Virus record (IMG/VR): IMGVR_UViG_3300048672_000066
Span: 1-22,535 of that record
Reading direction: 5' to 3' (one strand)
Length of the DNA stretch: 22,535 bases
Source: a virus
In this document: one piece after another, positions 7,990 through 15,559 of the stretch
How positions within the stretch are numbered: position 1 is the stretch's first letter
Layout: every line of letters begins with the position of its first letter
Notes under the pieces: model-generated
Told to the model about the DNA's origin: nothing
The model's input: only the letters and a program-made list of their open reading frames with translations
The model's database searches: none
Translations under genes and position numbers: made by a program

Positions 7990-8292
7990 CTAACCGTTGG
8001 ATGCTCTGCGAAAGAAACGTCTTACCTGCGTTTCGTCCCGCTCATTGTCTAAATCAATCCTGCGCTGCGCCATCTTTCCGCTTTCCACCAAGCCTGAAAG
8101 GATTGATTCAAACTTGTCTGTCAGCTTGACCAGTTGCAACAGCAATAGCTGGCCCTCACGATCACGCACAGGGCAGTCTTTCCAGTTCTGGATAACCGCA
8201 TCCTTGAGCGTCTGCATCGCGGCCTTGTAAGCCTCGTTCTCAAGAACAGCAGTAGCCTCTTTGCCGCGCAATACGTCGAATTTATCGGTCAT
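7990..8292 (-). CDS. 100-aa protein at head of the scaffold/capsid block
   Basis: A mostly helical protein: EATAVLENEAYKAAMQTLKDAVIQNWKDCPV, then REGQLLLLQLVKLTDKFESIL, then a very basic tail VRRFFRRASNG. This layout (small helical protein with a DREGQ-like middle just before scaffold) is common in short-tailed phages, where it is annotated only as a conserved phage protein. I cannot name a function. No ribosome-binding site is visible: the ATG lies ten bases after the core of motif R3, so if R3 is a promoter the mRNA would be nearly leaderless. Confidence 0.75.
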   Translation of the reverse strand: MTDKFDVLRGKEATAVLENEAYKAAMQTLKDAVIQNWKDCPVRDREGQLLLLQLVKLTDKFESILSGLVESGKMAQRRIDLDNERDETQVRRFFRRASNG

Positions 8293-8302
8293 AGAGACAT
8301 AT

Positions 8303-8323
8303 TAGAAAGTTGGTAAAGGATTA
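8303..8323 (-). repeat. Late intergenic motif, copy R3
   Basis: Minus-strand core CCTTTACCAACTTTCTA (8319-8303) preceded by TAAT and followed by ATAT. This is the only late copy whose TAA is not the stop of a recognisable gene. It lies between a strong terminator (8384-8406) and the 100-aa gene start at 8292, so transcription of the scaffold/capsid block probably has to restart here. Confidence 0.8.
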
Positions 8324-8383
8324 CGACTTTGGCCCCTGTGCGTGGTTTAAGTCAGGGGGAATTTGGCACGACCACCGGGCATG

Positions 8384-8406
8384 AAAAAAACCCGCCGGAG
8401 CGGGTT
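8384..8406 (-). terminator. Rho-independent terminator after the GH5-like gene
   Basis: Minus strand: AACCCGC, loop TCCG, GCGGGTT, followed directly by more T residues (seven in a row on that strand counting the arm). It lies 20 bases after the stop of the glycosidase gene. The stem is GC-rich and the T tract good, so it should end the transcript that covers portal and the accessory virion genes. Confidence 0.85.
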
Positions 8407-8426
8407 GGGTTGTACTGTTGGGGTGG

Positions 8427-10553
8427 TTATTCGTTGACAACCGTGACGCCGCCGTTCGTCAGAGTCAGTGCGCTTGGGCTAAGGTCAAGAATGCCGCCAT
8501 TTGGAAATGCGCGGATATGCAGCATTGACTGGCGCAAAACATTGCCTTGCATGTGGGCTATCACATCGTCCGGCGTCACGCTCTGACAGATTGTTATGTC
8601 CTGCATCGAAATTGGAGCGCCCGACGTATCACCGAGAAACTTCATTGACGTTGCGACAGGGATAGCACCAAGAACGCCAGAAGCAGTTATTGACTTCCAA
8701 AACAATCCGTTCACATACGAAGTGATTGATGTATTCCCATTCAAGGCTTCATAGGCAACTGCAAAGTGATTCCACTCCCCAACAACTAAGTCAGGATTGG
8801 TGCCGTTTGTATTGCCTGCCCCACCAGCAGCGGCGCGAAATTCTGTATATGCACTTGTTGCCCCAGTTGAGTCACCAAGACTTACCAGCCCGTTGAAGTT
8901 CGATGCCCCTCTCGCGTTTATGAATACCTCAAACGCATTCAAAGACGCATTGATCTTTAGCCAGAATAGAACTGCATAGTTGGTTGCAGAGTGCGCTGCG
9001 GTTGATGTTGCGCTAAGTACGGATGATGCAACCCGGCCAGTGCCATTTGTCATTGCGGACGTTGGATGGAACTGGGCCTTTAACGACTTCAGGCCAACAG
9101 ATGGCTTTGCGGGCGCTGGCCTTGCTGCATTGCCTTCCGATGCAATATCGAGGAACGTCGTTGACCGGGTTCCTGATGCAGCAATATACCAAGTAGATTG
9201 ACCCGCCCCGGCAGCAAGGGTCGCATCCTGCACATTCCACCACATTGCGTAAGACGCATATTGGGATACGGCCTTTTGCAGTTTGCGCTTCTTTGCATAA
9301 CTTGCATCAGCTTCGTTTGCCGTAGAAACACCAAACTCACCTACGATTAGCGGCTTGCCCTGCGCCGAGGCCATTGCAGCAAATGCTCCCACGATGACAG
9401 ACATCCCTTCGTAGCCCAAGGTTGTCGCATTGGTATTTGGGAAGGTCGAATTTGTCGCTGTGTTATGTCCAGTGAAGTTAAACCCATCGCTGTAAAAGTG
9501 GAGCGTCCAAGCATCTAGTCCAGCAAACATCCGTCCATATATAGCAGACACGTTATCGGGAGTGGGTCTTGTCTTAATTACATTCGCCCCCATAGCCGAC
9601 AAGTCTGTCGTTATGATTTTTGATGGGTTGATTGCTCTTGCGGCATCAGCGAGATAGCTGAAATAGATACCCCATTGCGTACTCGTTGGCGCGGCTGCGC
9701 CAGTTTCATCGTAAACATACTCGTTGCCGATGGAATAAACACCGAAAGCGGGATGATCTTTGTAGCGACTAAAAAGCCACTGTGTCGCAGATTTTGCATA
9801 CACAGCCGTTTTGGTGTTTGTGGTCGTATATGCAGTGGTCAGCGTTTCGCCTTGTGCTATCGGAAGGATCGACTGCCCCCAGAAATCGCACACATGCAAC
9901 TTCAAACCGTTGGCAGCAGCAGCGTCGAAAGCGGCATCCAATGCAGCAATGTAGCTTGTGCGAATATTGGAGTCATTCATCGTCGCTGGCATCTGTGCAG
10001 TCGAATGAACAATCGTCAAATACTCTGCTGAACTAAAGCACGGCAGCGCTACGCGCACCATGTTTGCGCCTGTGGATTTGATATACGCAAGCTGGGCAGT
10101 TCTGTTGGCCGATGTGGCGGATATTGTACTGAGCAGGATTTCGTAGATCAGCGAGTAATAGTTGAACCCGATTGGCTTTGCGCCCAACGCAGACAACTTT
10201 GCGGCTGGCGAATACGTGATTGGCAAACTGCCTCCACTCGGCCCCACTAGCCCCGTGACGTTGCCAGAGGCGTCGAACGAATACTTGGCATTCTGGTCGT
10301 AAGCATTAACAGGAGTAACGCCCGTACTGTAGTCAATCGAGCTATCAGCATCAGCCGTAACCCGAACCACAGCACCAGAGGCGTAAGGCCCGAACGTAGC
10401 GCCTCCGCTAGAGTTAGTCGCAAGGACAGTCCCCGCAGACGTTCCGCGCGTCACCGTTGCTGAGTAAGTTCCCGTAATGCTGCTAATAGCGATAGATTCG
10501 CCCGCCAAAAGCGGAATATCCTTGATCTCGCCGTTTCTGATTGTGTTACTCAT
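8427..10553 (-). CDS. GH5-like glycosidase with LamG-like C-terminal domain, probable virion depolymerase
   Basis: The protein has 708 residues. Residues 1-115 form a beta-rich, Ser/Thr/Gly lead, perhaps for virion attachment. Residues about 125-445 resemble a TIM-barrel GH5-like (cellulase superfamily) catalytic domain: GFNYYS at 129, NMVRVAL with R167, GLKLHVCDFW (216-225), SIGNEY with N277 and acid/base E278, LHFYS with H352 and Y354, IVGEFGV with nucleophile E406, and MWWN with W438/W439. Residues about 520-665 look like a LamG/concanavalin-type beta sandwich (AVLFWLKI, then GEWNHFAVAY, then SYVNGLFW). There is no signal peptide. The protein would cut a surface polysaccharide at the cell exterior. 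The substrate cannot be read from sequence. GGGGATGGA precedes the ATG. A strong terminator follows. Confidence 0.8.
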   Translation of the reverse strand: MSNTIRNGEIKDIPLLAGESIAISSITGTYSATVTRGTSAGTVLATNSSGGATFGPYASGAVVRVTADADSSIDYSTGVTPVNAYDQNAKYSFDASGNVTGLVGPSGGSLPITYSPAAKLSALGAKPIGFNYYSLIYEILLSTISATSANRTAQLAYIKSTGANMVRVALPCFSSAEYLTIVHSTAQMPATMNDSNIRTSYIAALDAAFDAAAANGLKLHVCDFWGQSILPIAQGETLTTAYTTTNTKTAVYAKSATQWLFSRYKDHPAFGVYSIGNEYVYDETGAAAPTSTQWGIYFSYLADAARAINPSKIITTDLSAMGANVIKTRPTPDNVSAIYGRMFAGLDAWTLHFYSDGFNFTGHNTATNSTFPNTNATTLGYEGMSVIVGAFAAMASAQGKPLIVGEFGVSTANEADASYAKKRKLQKAVSQYASYAMWWNVQDATLAAGAGQSTWYIAASGTRSTTFLDIASEGNAARPAPAKPSVGLKSLKAQFHPTSAMTNGTGRVASSVLSATSTAAHSATNYAVLFWLKINASLNAFEVFINARGASNFNGLVSLGDSTGATSAYTEFRAAAGGAGNTNGTNPDLVVGEWNHFAVAYEALNGNTSITSYVNGLFWKSITASGVLGAIPVATSMKFLGDTSGAPISMQDITICQSVTPDDVIAHMQGNVLRQSMLHIRAFPNGGILDLSPSALTLTNGGVTVVNE

Positions 10554-10562
10554 TCCATCCCC

Positions 10563-11429
10563 TTAAGCTAGTAAAAGCATTTCAATATCTTCCTCGTCCT
10601 GCATCTGCTGTGCCAACAGAGACAGGGCCACTATCTGCATCCAATCCTGCTGCTGAATCAGCGCCGGAATGTCTGCGTTAATCGCATACCGTTGGGCCAA
10701 CTGTCCCAATAGGTCAATATCTACCGTTTCGTGCGCTACAGCCTCATAAACGCGCTTCTTAGCCCTTCTGCGCGCCTGTCTGCTTGTGTTCTGCGCCTTC
10801 TCTATCGCTTCCTGTGCTGCCTGTTCAGCCTCGATAAACGCATCAGCATCCTCTGCCCTGCTAAATACGTGAATCTTCTTTCCACGCTTTACATACCAAG
10901 GCTTAAGGTTGATTTCTGCGGAGTAACCCGCAACCTGTTCACCAGACCAAACCAGACTTGCACTGCTACCAGTGATCGCGTAGCTACCGGGGTTAGCGGT
11001 GAGGCTGTAAGCCGTTGCACCTGACGCCTTTGTCAGTACCGCGCTACCACCAGTAAGCGAGTAACTACCCGCTAGGGCCGTGATCTTCCTGCCAACCTTG
11101 AGATTGGCTGCACCACCTGTCAGGCTGTAAGTGCCTGCTAGAGCGGTTATCTTTCTGCCTACCTTGAGGCTTGCCGCTCCACCCGTTAGCGAGTAGCTGC
11201 CTGCGTTACCTGTCAGGCTGTAGGCAATCGCCCCGCCCGTCTTTGTCAGGACAGCAGAGCCGCCTGTTAGCGAGTAAGAGCCAGCTAGGGCAGACAGCGA
11301 GTAATTGACAGACCCACCAGCACCAACGCTGAGAATGTCAGACGAGAACCATCCTTCCGGTGGCGCGTCGTGCTGGAACCACCCATCCGGGTCGGCTGCT
11401 GAGTCAAAGAAGCCGACAACATCAGCCAC
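10563..11429 (-). CDS. Repeat-containing virion-associated protein, 288 aa, GTG start
   Basis: It starts with GTG, with GGAG six bases upstream. The N-terminal part carries a doubled PDGWF/PEGWF motif (residues 14-28). Residues 47-160 hold five copies of a G(S/T)Y(S/A)(L/I)TG motif, at G50, G77, G99, G121 and G148, separated by VLTK, SLKVGRKI or NLKVGRKI linkers. Half-copies YSLSALAG, YSLTGNAG and YSLTANPG lie between. Residues about 175-288 are different: a basic, then helical Ala/Gln-rich segment (ADAFIEAEQAAQEAIEKAQ) and an acidic LLA end. Such SYSLTG repeats are common in phage tail-associated proteins. The role is probably structural or adhesive. The exact function is unknown. Confidence 0.75.
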   Translation of the reverse strand: MADVVGFFDSAADPDGWFQHDAPPEGWFSSDILSVGAGGSVNYSLSALAGSYSLTGGSAVLTKTGGAIAYSLTGNAGSYSLTGGAASLKVGRKITALAGTYSLTGGAANLKVGRKITALAGSYSLTGGSAVLTKASGATAYSLTANPGSYAITGSSASLVWSGEQVAGYSAEINLKPWYVKRGKKIHVFSRAEDADAFIEAEQAAQEAIEKAQNTSRQARRRAKKRVYEAVAHETVDIDLLGQLAQRYAINADIPALIQQQDWMQIVALSLLAQQMQDEEDIEMLLLA

Positions 11430-11432
11430 GGG

Positions 11433-11609
11433 TTACTCCACGGGTGGTGTAAATGTCACCCCATCAAACGTCCAACCCAACGATTCCTCACCAACCTGCT
11501 CTTGCAGAATCCAATCCGGGTAACGCTCTTTGGTATTTTGTAGCTGATGCTCGTCAATGCTCACGCAAAGCTGAACAACACCATCACGGTCAATTCCAAT
11601 CAGAATCAT
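11433..11609 (-). CDS. 58-aa tail-associated protein
   Basis: A complete short frame from ATG at 11609 to TAA at 11433 reads MILIGIDRDGVVQLCVSI, continues through QNTKERYPDWILQEQ, and ends GWTFDGVTFTPPVE. It fits exactly between its neighbours: two bases after the stop of the 395-aa gene and three bases before the GTG of the repeat protein. The GWTFDG...PP end is typical of small proteins or domains linked to phage fibres. It lacks membrane or signal features. I infer a minor virion or assembly role. Confidence 0.75.
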   Translation of the reverse strand: MILIGIDRDGVVQLCVSIDEHQLQNTKERYPDWILQEQVGEESLGWTFDGVTFTPPVE

Positions 11610-11611
11610 GG

Positions 11612-12799
11612 CTATTTCTCCATGACTGTTAGTTCACCGTTGCAGAATGTCGCAGTAGTCGCGCTGGCAAGGTAGCAGTGCAGGATGCAAGAGCCGTTGT
11701 ATAGCTTGATTCCTGGGCTACCAATCACCTTTTGTGCCATGACGTTTGCGATGGTTGTGCCGATGTTGGCAATGTCGCGGCAGATCATGAAACTCACAGC
11801 ACCAGCAACAAGCGATGTGCCTAGTGCGATGCTTTCGATAGACTTCACGCCAGTATCACCAGCCGCAAGGTTGAACCATGTAATAGTGCCAATGACAGGG
11901 CTAATCGTGATCTGCGAACCAGCGATAGCGGTCAGCGTTGCGGTGCGCCCTGCTGTTCCTTGACTGTTTGTATAGCTGATTGTCGAATTAGCAATTGCCG
12001 CAGCGTTGGTATTGGCTGTGGTGGTCAGCATGGCAATCATGCAGCCTTCGCCGTTTGTCGCGCCATTCACATCACGCGCGGGAAGCGTCGGAGTTGTAAT
12101 CGCTTGCGCCGTGGTTGTTGTAACCACAATGCCAGAGTTCACCCACAGCACATCAAAGAATAGATGTGAGTGGTTAACGTTGGCCTGCATCTGAAGTTCT
12201 GTTAAGAAGTTGGTTCCGGTAGCAGCGTTGGCAATAGGAATGCAGCCAAAGTCGGCGCTATTTGTTCCATCCGTAACGCGACCATTGACGCCGGGAGTAC
12301 CGGGGTTCCACGCTCCGGGGAATCCTGCATCCTTTGATGTGCAGTACCAATAGCCCACCGTGTCGGCGGCTGTGCCTGATTTCATAAACGGAACAGTGCG
12401 CCCGGTGTATGCACCCAAGCCAGCAGGCGGATACTCAGCACCAGCAGCGTCACGGTGAACCCACGATCCATCCTCACGGTATGCCAAGTTCTCACCGGGA
12501 AGTAGATTGAACTGAATCAACTCAACGGTATTTGTTCCATCGAAGTGCTGCACAGCCACATTGCAGTTTGTGCCTGCGCTGTTGTTGGTGACGTACAAAC
12601 CCTTAAGGTTGCGTTGTGTTGACGCACCGGGGGATGTGACGATGTTGGTCGTTGTCGCTGTGGTGATCTTTGTGTTAAGCCGACCCGGTGTTACCGTAGT
12701 GCCAGACAGGTCAACGTAAGATGCGTGCACGTCGATGCTGTTCGCCGCCGCAGACGTAACCAGCTTGATCAGGTCGCTTGTGGATGTGAGCAGAATCAT
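11612..12799 (-). CDS. Phage structural protein, 395 aa
   Basis: It begins MILLTSTSDLIKLVTSAAANSIDVHASYVDL, then TTTNIVTSPGASTQRNLKGLYVTN and LLPGENLAYREDGSW. This N-terminal beta-sandwich-like pattern occurs in many phage virion proteins and usually forms a small decorating or base domain. The rest (residues about 130-395) is Thr/Ala/Gly rich and beta in character, with no catalytic motif that I can see. The gene sits in the accessory virion cassette between portal and the glycosidase. The protein is probably on the virion surface. Its specific function is unknown. Confidence 0.75.
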   Translation of the reverse strand: MILLTSTSDLIKLVTSAAANSIDVHASYVDLSGTTVTPGRLNTKITTATTTNIVTSPGASTQRNLKGLYVTNNSAGTNCNVAVQHFDGTNTVELIQFNLLPGENLAYREDGSWVHRDAAGAEYPPAGLGAYTGRTVPFMKSGTAADTVGYWYCTSKDAGFPGAWNPGTPGVNGRVTDGTNSADFGCIPIANAATGTNFLTELQMQANVNHSHLFFDVLWVNSGIVVTTTTAQAITTPTLPARDVNGATNGEGCMIAMLTTTANTNAAAIANSTISYTNSQGTAGRTATLTAIAGSQITISPVIGTITWFNLAAGDTGVKSIESIALGTSLVAGAVSFMICRDIANIGTTIANVMAQKVIGSPGIKLYNGSCILHCYLASATTATFCNGELTVMEK

Positions 12800-12802
12800 G
12801 GA

Positions 12803-13213
12803 TTAGCTCGCTGTAAACACGTTGCCGGAGAACGTGAAGGTGAAGGTGTCAGTGTTGGCAAGACTGATGCTTGAGCCGTAGTCCCACTGAGCAACCGGAG
12901 TGCCTGTGGTCGTGTCCCATAGAACGGCGTATTGGAATGGGCCAACAGCACCCGTAGCAGTCCACACAGCGGGGTTATTCAGCGTAAAGGTGTATGTACC
13001 AGCCGACTGCGTAGCACTCGCAACAGTGCAAGAATTACCGCCAGCGGTATAACCGTTGCCAGTAGCCAGATCATCCGTCCCGGCAACAAAACTTGTCTTA
13101 GCCACAGCGGACGCATTCGTAAGCGCGATCTTCCACGAGTCCGAGCCGACATTTATGTTCTCCAGCAGCGGTTCAATCGCTGCGGTACATTTGGTATAGG
13201 AAGCTGTTGGCAT
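12803..13213 (-). CDS. Small beta-rich virion protein, 136 aa
   Basis: The sequence pattern (DSWKIALTNASAVAKTSF, then LATGNGYTAGGNSC, then AVWTATGAVGPFQYAVLWD and AQWDYGSSISLANTDTFTFTFSGNVFTAS) is familiar from short phage virion proteins encoded close to portal or capsid genes. The whole product looks like one beta sandwich. A decoration or minor structural role is likely. It starts three bases after the portal stop codon, with GGGGTAA upstream of the ATG. Confidence 0.75.
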   Translation of the reverse strand: MPTASYTKCTAAIEPLLENINVGSDSWKIALTNASAVAKTSFVAGTDDLATGNGYTAGGNSCTVASATQSAGTYTFTLNNPAVWTATGAVGPFQYAVLWDTTTGTPVAQWDYGSSISLANTDTFTFTFSGNVFTAS

Positions 13214-13216
13214 AAA

Positions 13217-15505
13217 TTACCCCTGAACGTGTTGGATACCGAGCGCCTTGCCGTTGGCATCACGGATGATTTGTTTTGGTGCGCTCATTTGTGCAACCAC
13301 GGCTTGTAGACCTTGGAGGACTTGCAGCATGTCATCCTTGTGCTGGATAACGTCAGACGGTGGAGCGCCTCGAAGTTTCATCTCTTCGATGTAAACCTTG
13401 GTCTGTGCGTCAAATTCCGTCTTCCACTTGTCAAACTCAAGCTGCTGCTGTGCGAGTTGCGCGTCATATTGGGCCTTGAGCATTTCTCGCTCTGAGTCGC
13501 GCTGGTCGTTAGCCGCTTGCAGTTCAAGATTGGCCTGAATCTCTTTCATCTTCAGTTCAGCCTTGATCTGCTCAACTTCACGGGTCATCTGCGTTTCGGC
13601 TTGGAACTTCTGAATATCCGCTTGTGTTTCAGCTTGGAACTTCTGCGCGTCGCCTTGCTGCTTCATCTGCTCAATCTGCAAAGGCAAAGGCGGCTGTTGT
13701 GGCTGCGGAGGCAGGGTTGATGGGTCTTGGACGAAGTTTTGAACGTCCTTGAATCCTGCGTTTTCGATCTGTTTAGCAGCAGTTGCATACAGATGTTTCG
13801 GAGTAGTGATACCGAACTGCAAGCCAGCGGTTTGCATCTGCCAGATAGCCATTAACTGAGCCGCTTGCTGTGCCTTGTCGCCCGTACCAAGACCTACGTT
13901 CACGGTCATGTCGTATTGGTCGCGCCATGTGTTGGGGTCGTACTCAACGAACTTGTCCCGCAGACGGAAGCAGAGCTTTTCCATGCCGCCATCTGTCAAC
14001 ACCTTGAGGATGCCCATGAAAATAGGCTTCATCAGTGTCTCAGCGACGATACGGGCAATCAGTTCGATACGCTGCATTGCCGCCGATTGGTCGATCTGTC
14101 GGCCTGTGGCTGTGTTGTTCAGCGAATCAGGGTTCAAGCCCATCGACGTACGGGATACGCCTGTACGGTTCTCCCGCATACCCTGCACATATTCCAGCAT
14201 GGGCATGGAGGAACCAGCAGTAAAGGGGACGATGTTGTCGGTTACTGCGTTCGGGTCTCTTACCCGAACAATTCCACCAATACGACTATCCAGCAAATCA
14301 TCAAGATTAGCCAGAGGAGACCAATTAGCATCCGTTAGAACATTCTTGCGGGGGTTGTTGGTCAGCTTGAGGTTATCCAGCGTCTGGCGGAGCAGGTCTG
14401 TATGCAGTTTCTGTAAGTCAGACACGGCGTCAGCCATTGACATACCGTCCCAACGGTGTGTGTTCAGGATTGGGCTAGACGTAGCGATAGGAACGTGAGA
14501 GCAAACCTCACGCTTGAGAATCTTGTTTTGCAGGCGATGGACGCACAGACGTTCGGCGATGCCGTCACCGTCAGCATCAGCCAGGATGTACTCAATCCGC
14601 AGCCAACCCTCAGCCATCGAATCATCTTCGCTCTGGTCGCGATCGTGTCCAAGCGTGCCGGATTGCACATCAGTCTGGTTGACCTTGTTCAACCTGAATT
14701 GAGCATCTGCGGAGAAGTCGGAAACGTCAGAGCCGCGCAAGTCCTCTGCGGTTACGTCAAACCCCATCATCTGAAGGTCTGACAGCGTAACGTGCATTAA
14801 CCGTGCCACATACGGGCACTCTTGGAGCAGTGGGCTAGTCCAATCGCGCTCAACAAGCAGGTCTTCAGGCGAGAAAGCCTCCACCTTGACGATGGTCTTT
14901 TGCTCTGTTTTCTTAAGCCGCCCGGAGTAGCCCATTACAGGCTGACCCGTCATCAGGTCAATCTCGGGCTGTCCGGTCTGCGGGTCAATGACGGGCGCAG
15001 GGTTTGCTTCCTGAATCTCTGCGTCTTCCTCTTGCAGAAGCATTGCCAGCATCTCTTCACTGGCATTCTTGAACGGTACGCTAGAGACTGTTTCCTGCGT
15101 TTCCTTGCGCCACATCACGGCACAGTTACGCACCGTCAGCATGTCCTTTACAGCGGTGTATAGGACTAGGAAACCGTTGTTTTGCTTATGGAATACATAA
15201 TTTACCGCATCAGTCGCTTGCTCTGCAGACTCTACATCTGCCGCCGTCGCTGGTTCAAATTGAACAGCCTTGTCTGTCGATGTGAAGACCTTGAGGATGG
15301 CTGGCAACGTCCACTCAACTACGTCTTGAATGTCTGACGCAACAATCTGCGACCACCCATCATCTTCATTCCCATAGGGAAGTCTGTAATATTCCCTGAG
15401 TGCCATCTCGCGCTCAGTCGCAAGATTCCCATGGACATAGTGAGATGCCGAATCTTCCTTACGATTCAGAATCTCCAGCAATTCGTCGTCTGCCATCTTT
15501 GCCAC
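13217..15505 (-). CDS. Portal protein
   Basis: At 762 residues it matches the large P22-type portal class. Recognisable stretches are AVQFEPATAADVESAEQATDAVNYVFHKQN (80-110), FSPEDLLVERDWTS (211-224), DDSMAEGWLRIEYILADADGDGIAERL (294-320), PILNTHRWDGMSMADAV (345-361), LEYVQGMRENRTGVSR and GLNPDSLNNTATG (437-468). Residues 608-715 form a long Gln/Glu/Lys coiled-coil barrel region with a duplicated QKFQAETQ motif (621-639). The start is GTG at 15505, with GGGG about seven bases upstream. An ATG three codons later is the alternative. The portal is the DNA gate at the head vertex and the docking ring for terminase. Confidence 0.9.
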   Translation of the reverse strand: MAKMADDELLEILNRKEDSASHYVHGNLATEREMALREYYRLPYGNEDDGWSQIVASDIQDVVEWTLPAILKVFTSTDKAVQFEPATAADVESAEQATDAVNYVFHKQNNGFLVLYTAVKDMLTVRNCAVMWRKETQETVSSVPFKNASEEMLAMLLQEEDAEIQEANPAPVIDPQTGQPEIDLMTGQPVMGYSGRLKKTEQKTIVKVEAFSPEDLLVERDWTSPLLQECPYVARLMHVTLSDLQMMGFDVTAEDLRGSDVSDFSADAQFRLNKVNQTDVQSGTLGHDRDQSEDDSMAEGWLRIEYILADADGDGIAERLCVHRLQNKILKREVCSHVPIATSSPILNTHRWDGMSMADAVSDLQKLHTDLLRQTLDNLKLTNNPRKNVLTDANWSPLANLDDLLDSRIGGIVRVRDPNAVTDNIVPFTAGSSMPMLEYVQGMRENRTGVSRTSMGLNPDSLNNTATGRQIDQSAAMQRIELIARIVAETLMKPIFMGILKVLTDGGMEKLCFRLRDKFVEYDPNTWRDQYDMTVNVGLGTGDKAQQAAQLMAIWQMQTAGLQFGITTPKHLYATAAKQIENAGFKDVQNFVQDPSTLPPQPQQPPLPLQIEQMKQQGDAQKFQAETQADIQKFQAETQMTREVEQIKAELKMKEIQANLELQAANDQRDSEREMLKAQYDAQLAQQQLEFDKWKTEFDAQTKVYIEEMKLRGAPPSDVIQHKDDMLQVLQGLQAVVAQMSAPKQIIRDANGKALGIQHVQG

Positions 15506-15509
15506 GGCA

Positions 15510-15536
15510 ATACCCCAGTGTTTAATTACGGGGTAT
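15510..15536 (-). promoter_or_regulatory. Hairpin over the portal ribosome-binding site
   Basis: A perfect 7-bp inverted repeat, ATACCCC (15536-15530 on the minus strand) and GGGGTAT (15516-15510), with a 13-base loop. The GGGG arm is the likely ribosome-binding site of the portal gene. It follows motif R4 with the same spacing as the hairpin after R2. No T tract follows, so translational control or mRNA 5'-end protection is more likely than termination. Confidence 0.5.
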
Positions 15537-15538
15537 CG

Positions 15539-15559
15539 TAGAAATGTGGTAAAGGATTA
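15539..15559 (-). repeat. Late intergenic motif, copy R4
   Basis: Minus-strand core CCTTTACCACATTTCTA (15555-15539) preceded by TAAT and followed by CGAT. The TAA is the stop codon of the HNH gene ending at 15557. It lies about 33 bases before the portal start. Confidence 0.8.

Noticed and set aside
8324-8426. Remnant gene ending in the TAA of motif R3
   Set aside because: The frame before that TAA is open for about 35 codons but runs through the terminator hairpin and resembles no known protein, so it is not supported as a pseudogene.
13875-14498. 207-codon plus-strand frame opposite the portal gene
   Set aside because: Antisense to well-supported portal coding sequence, with no ribosome-binding site and no recognisable domain.
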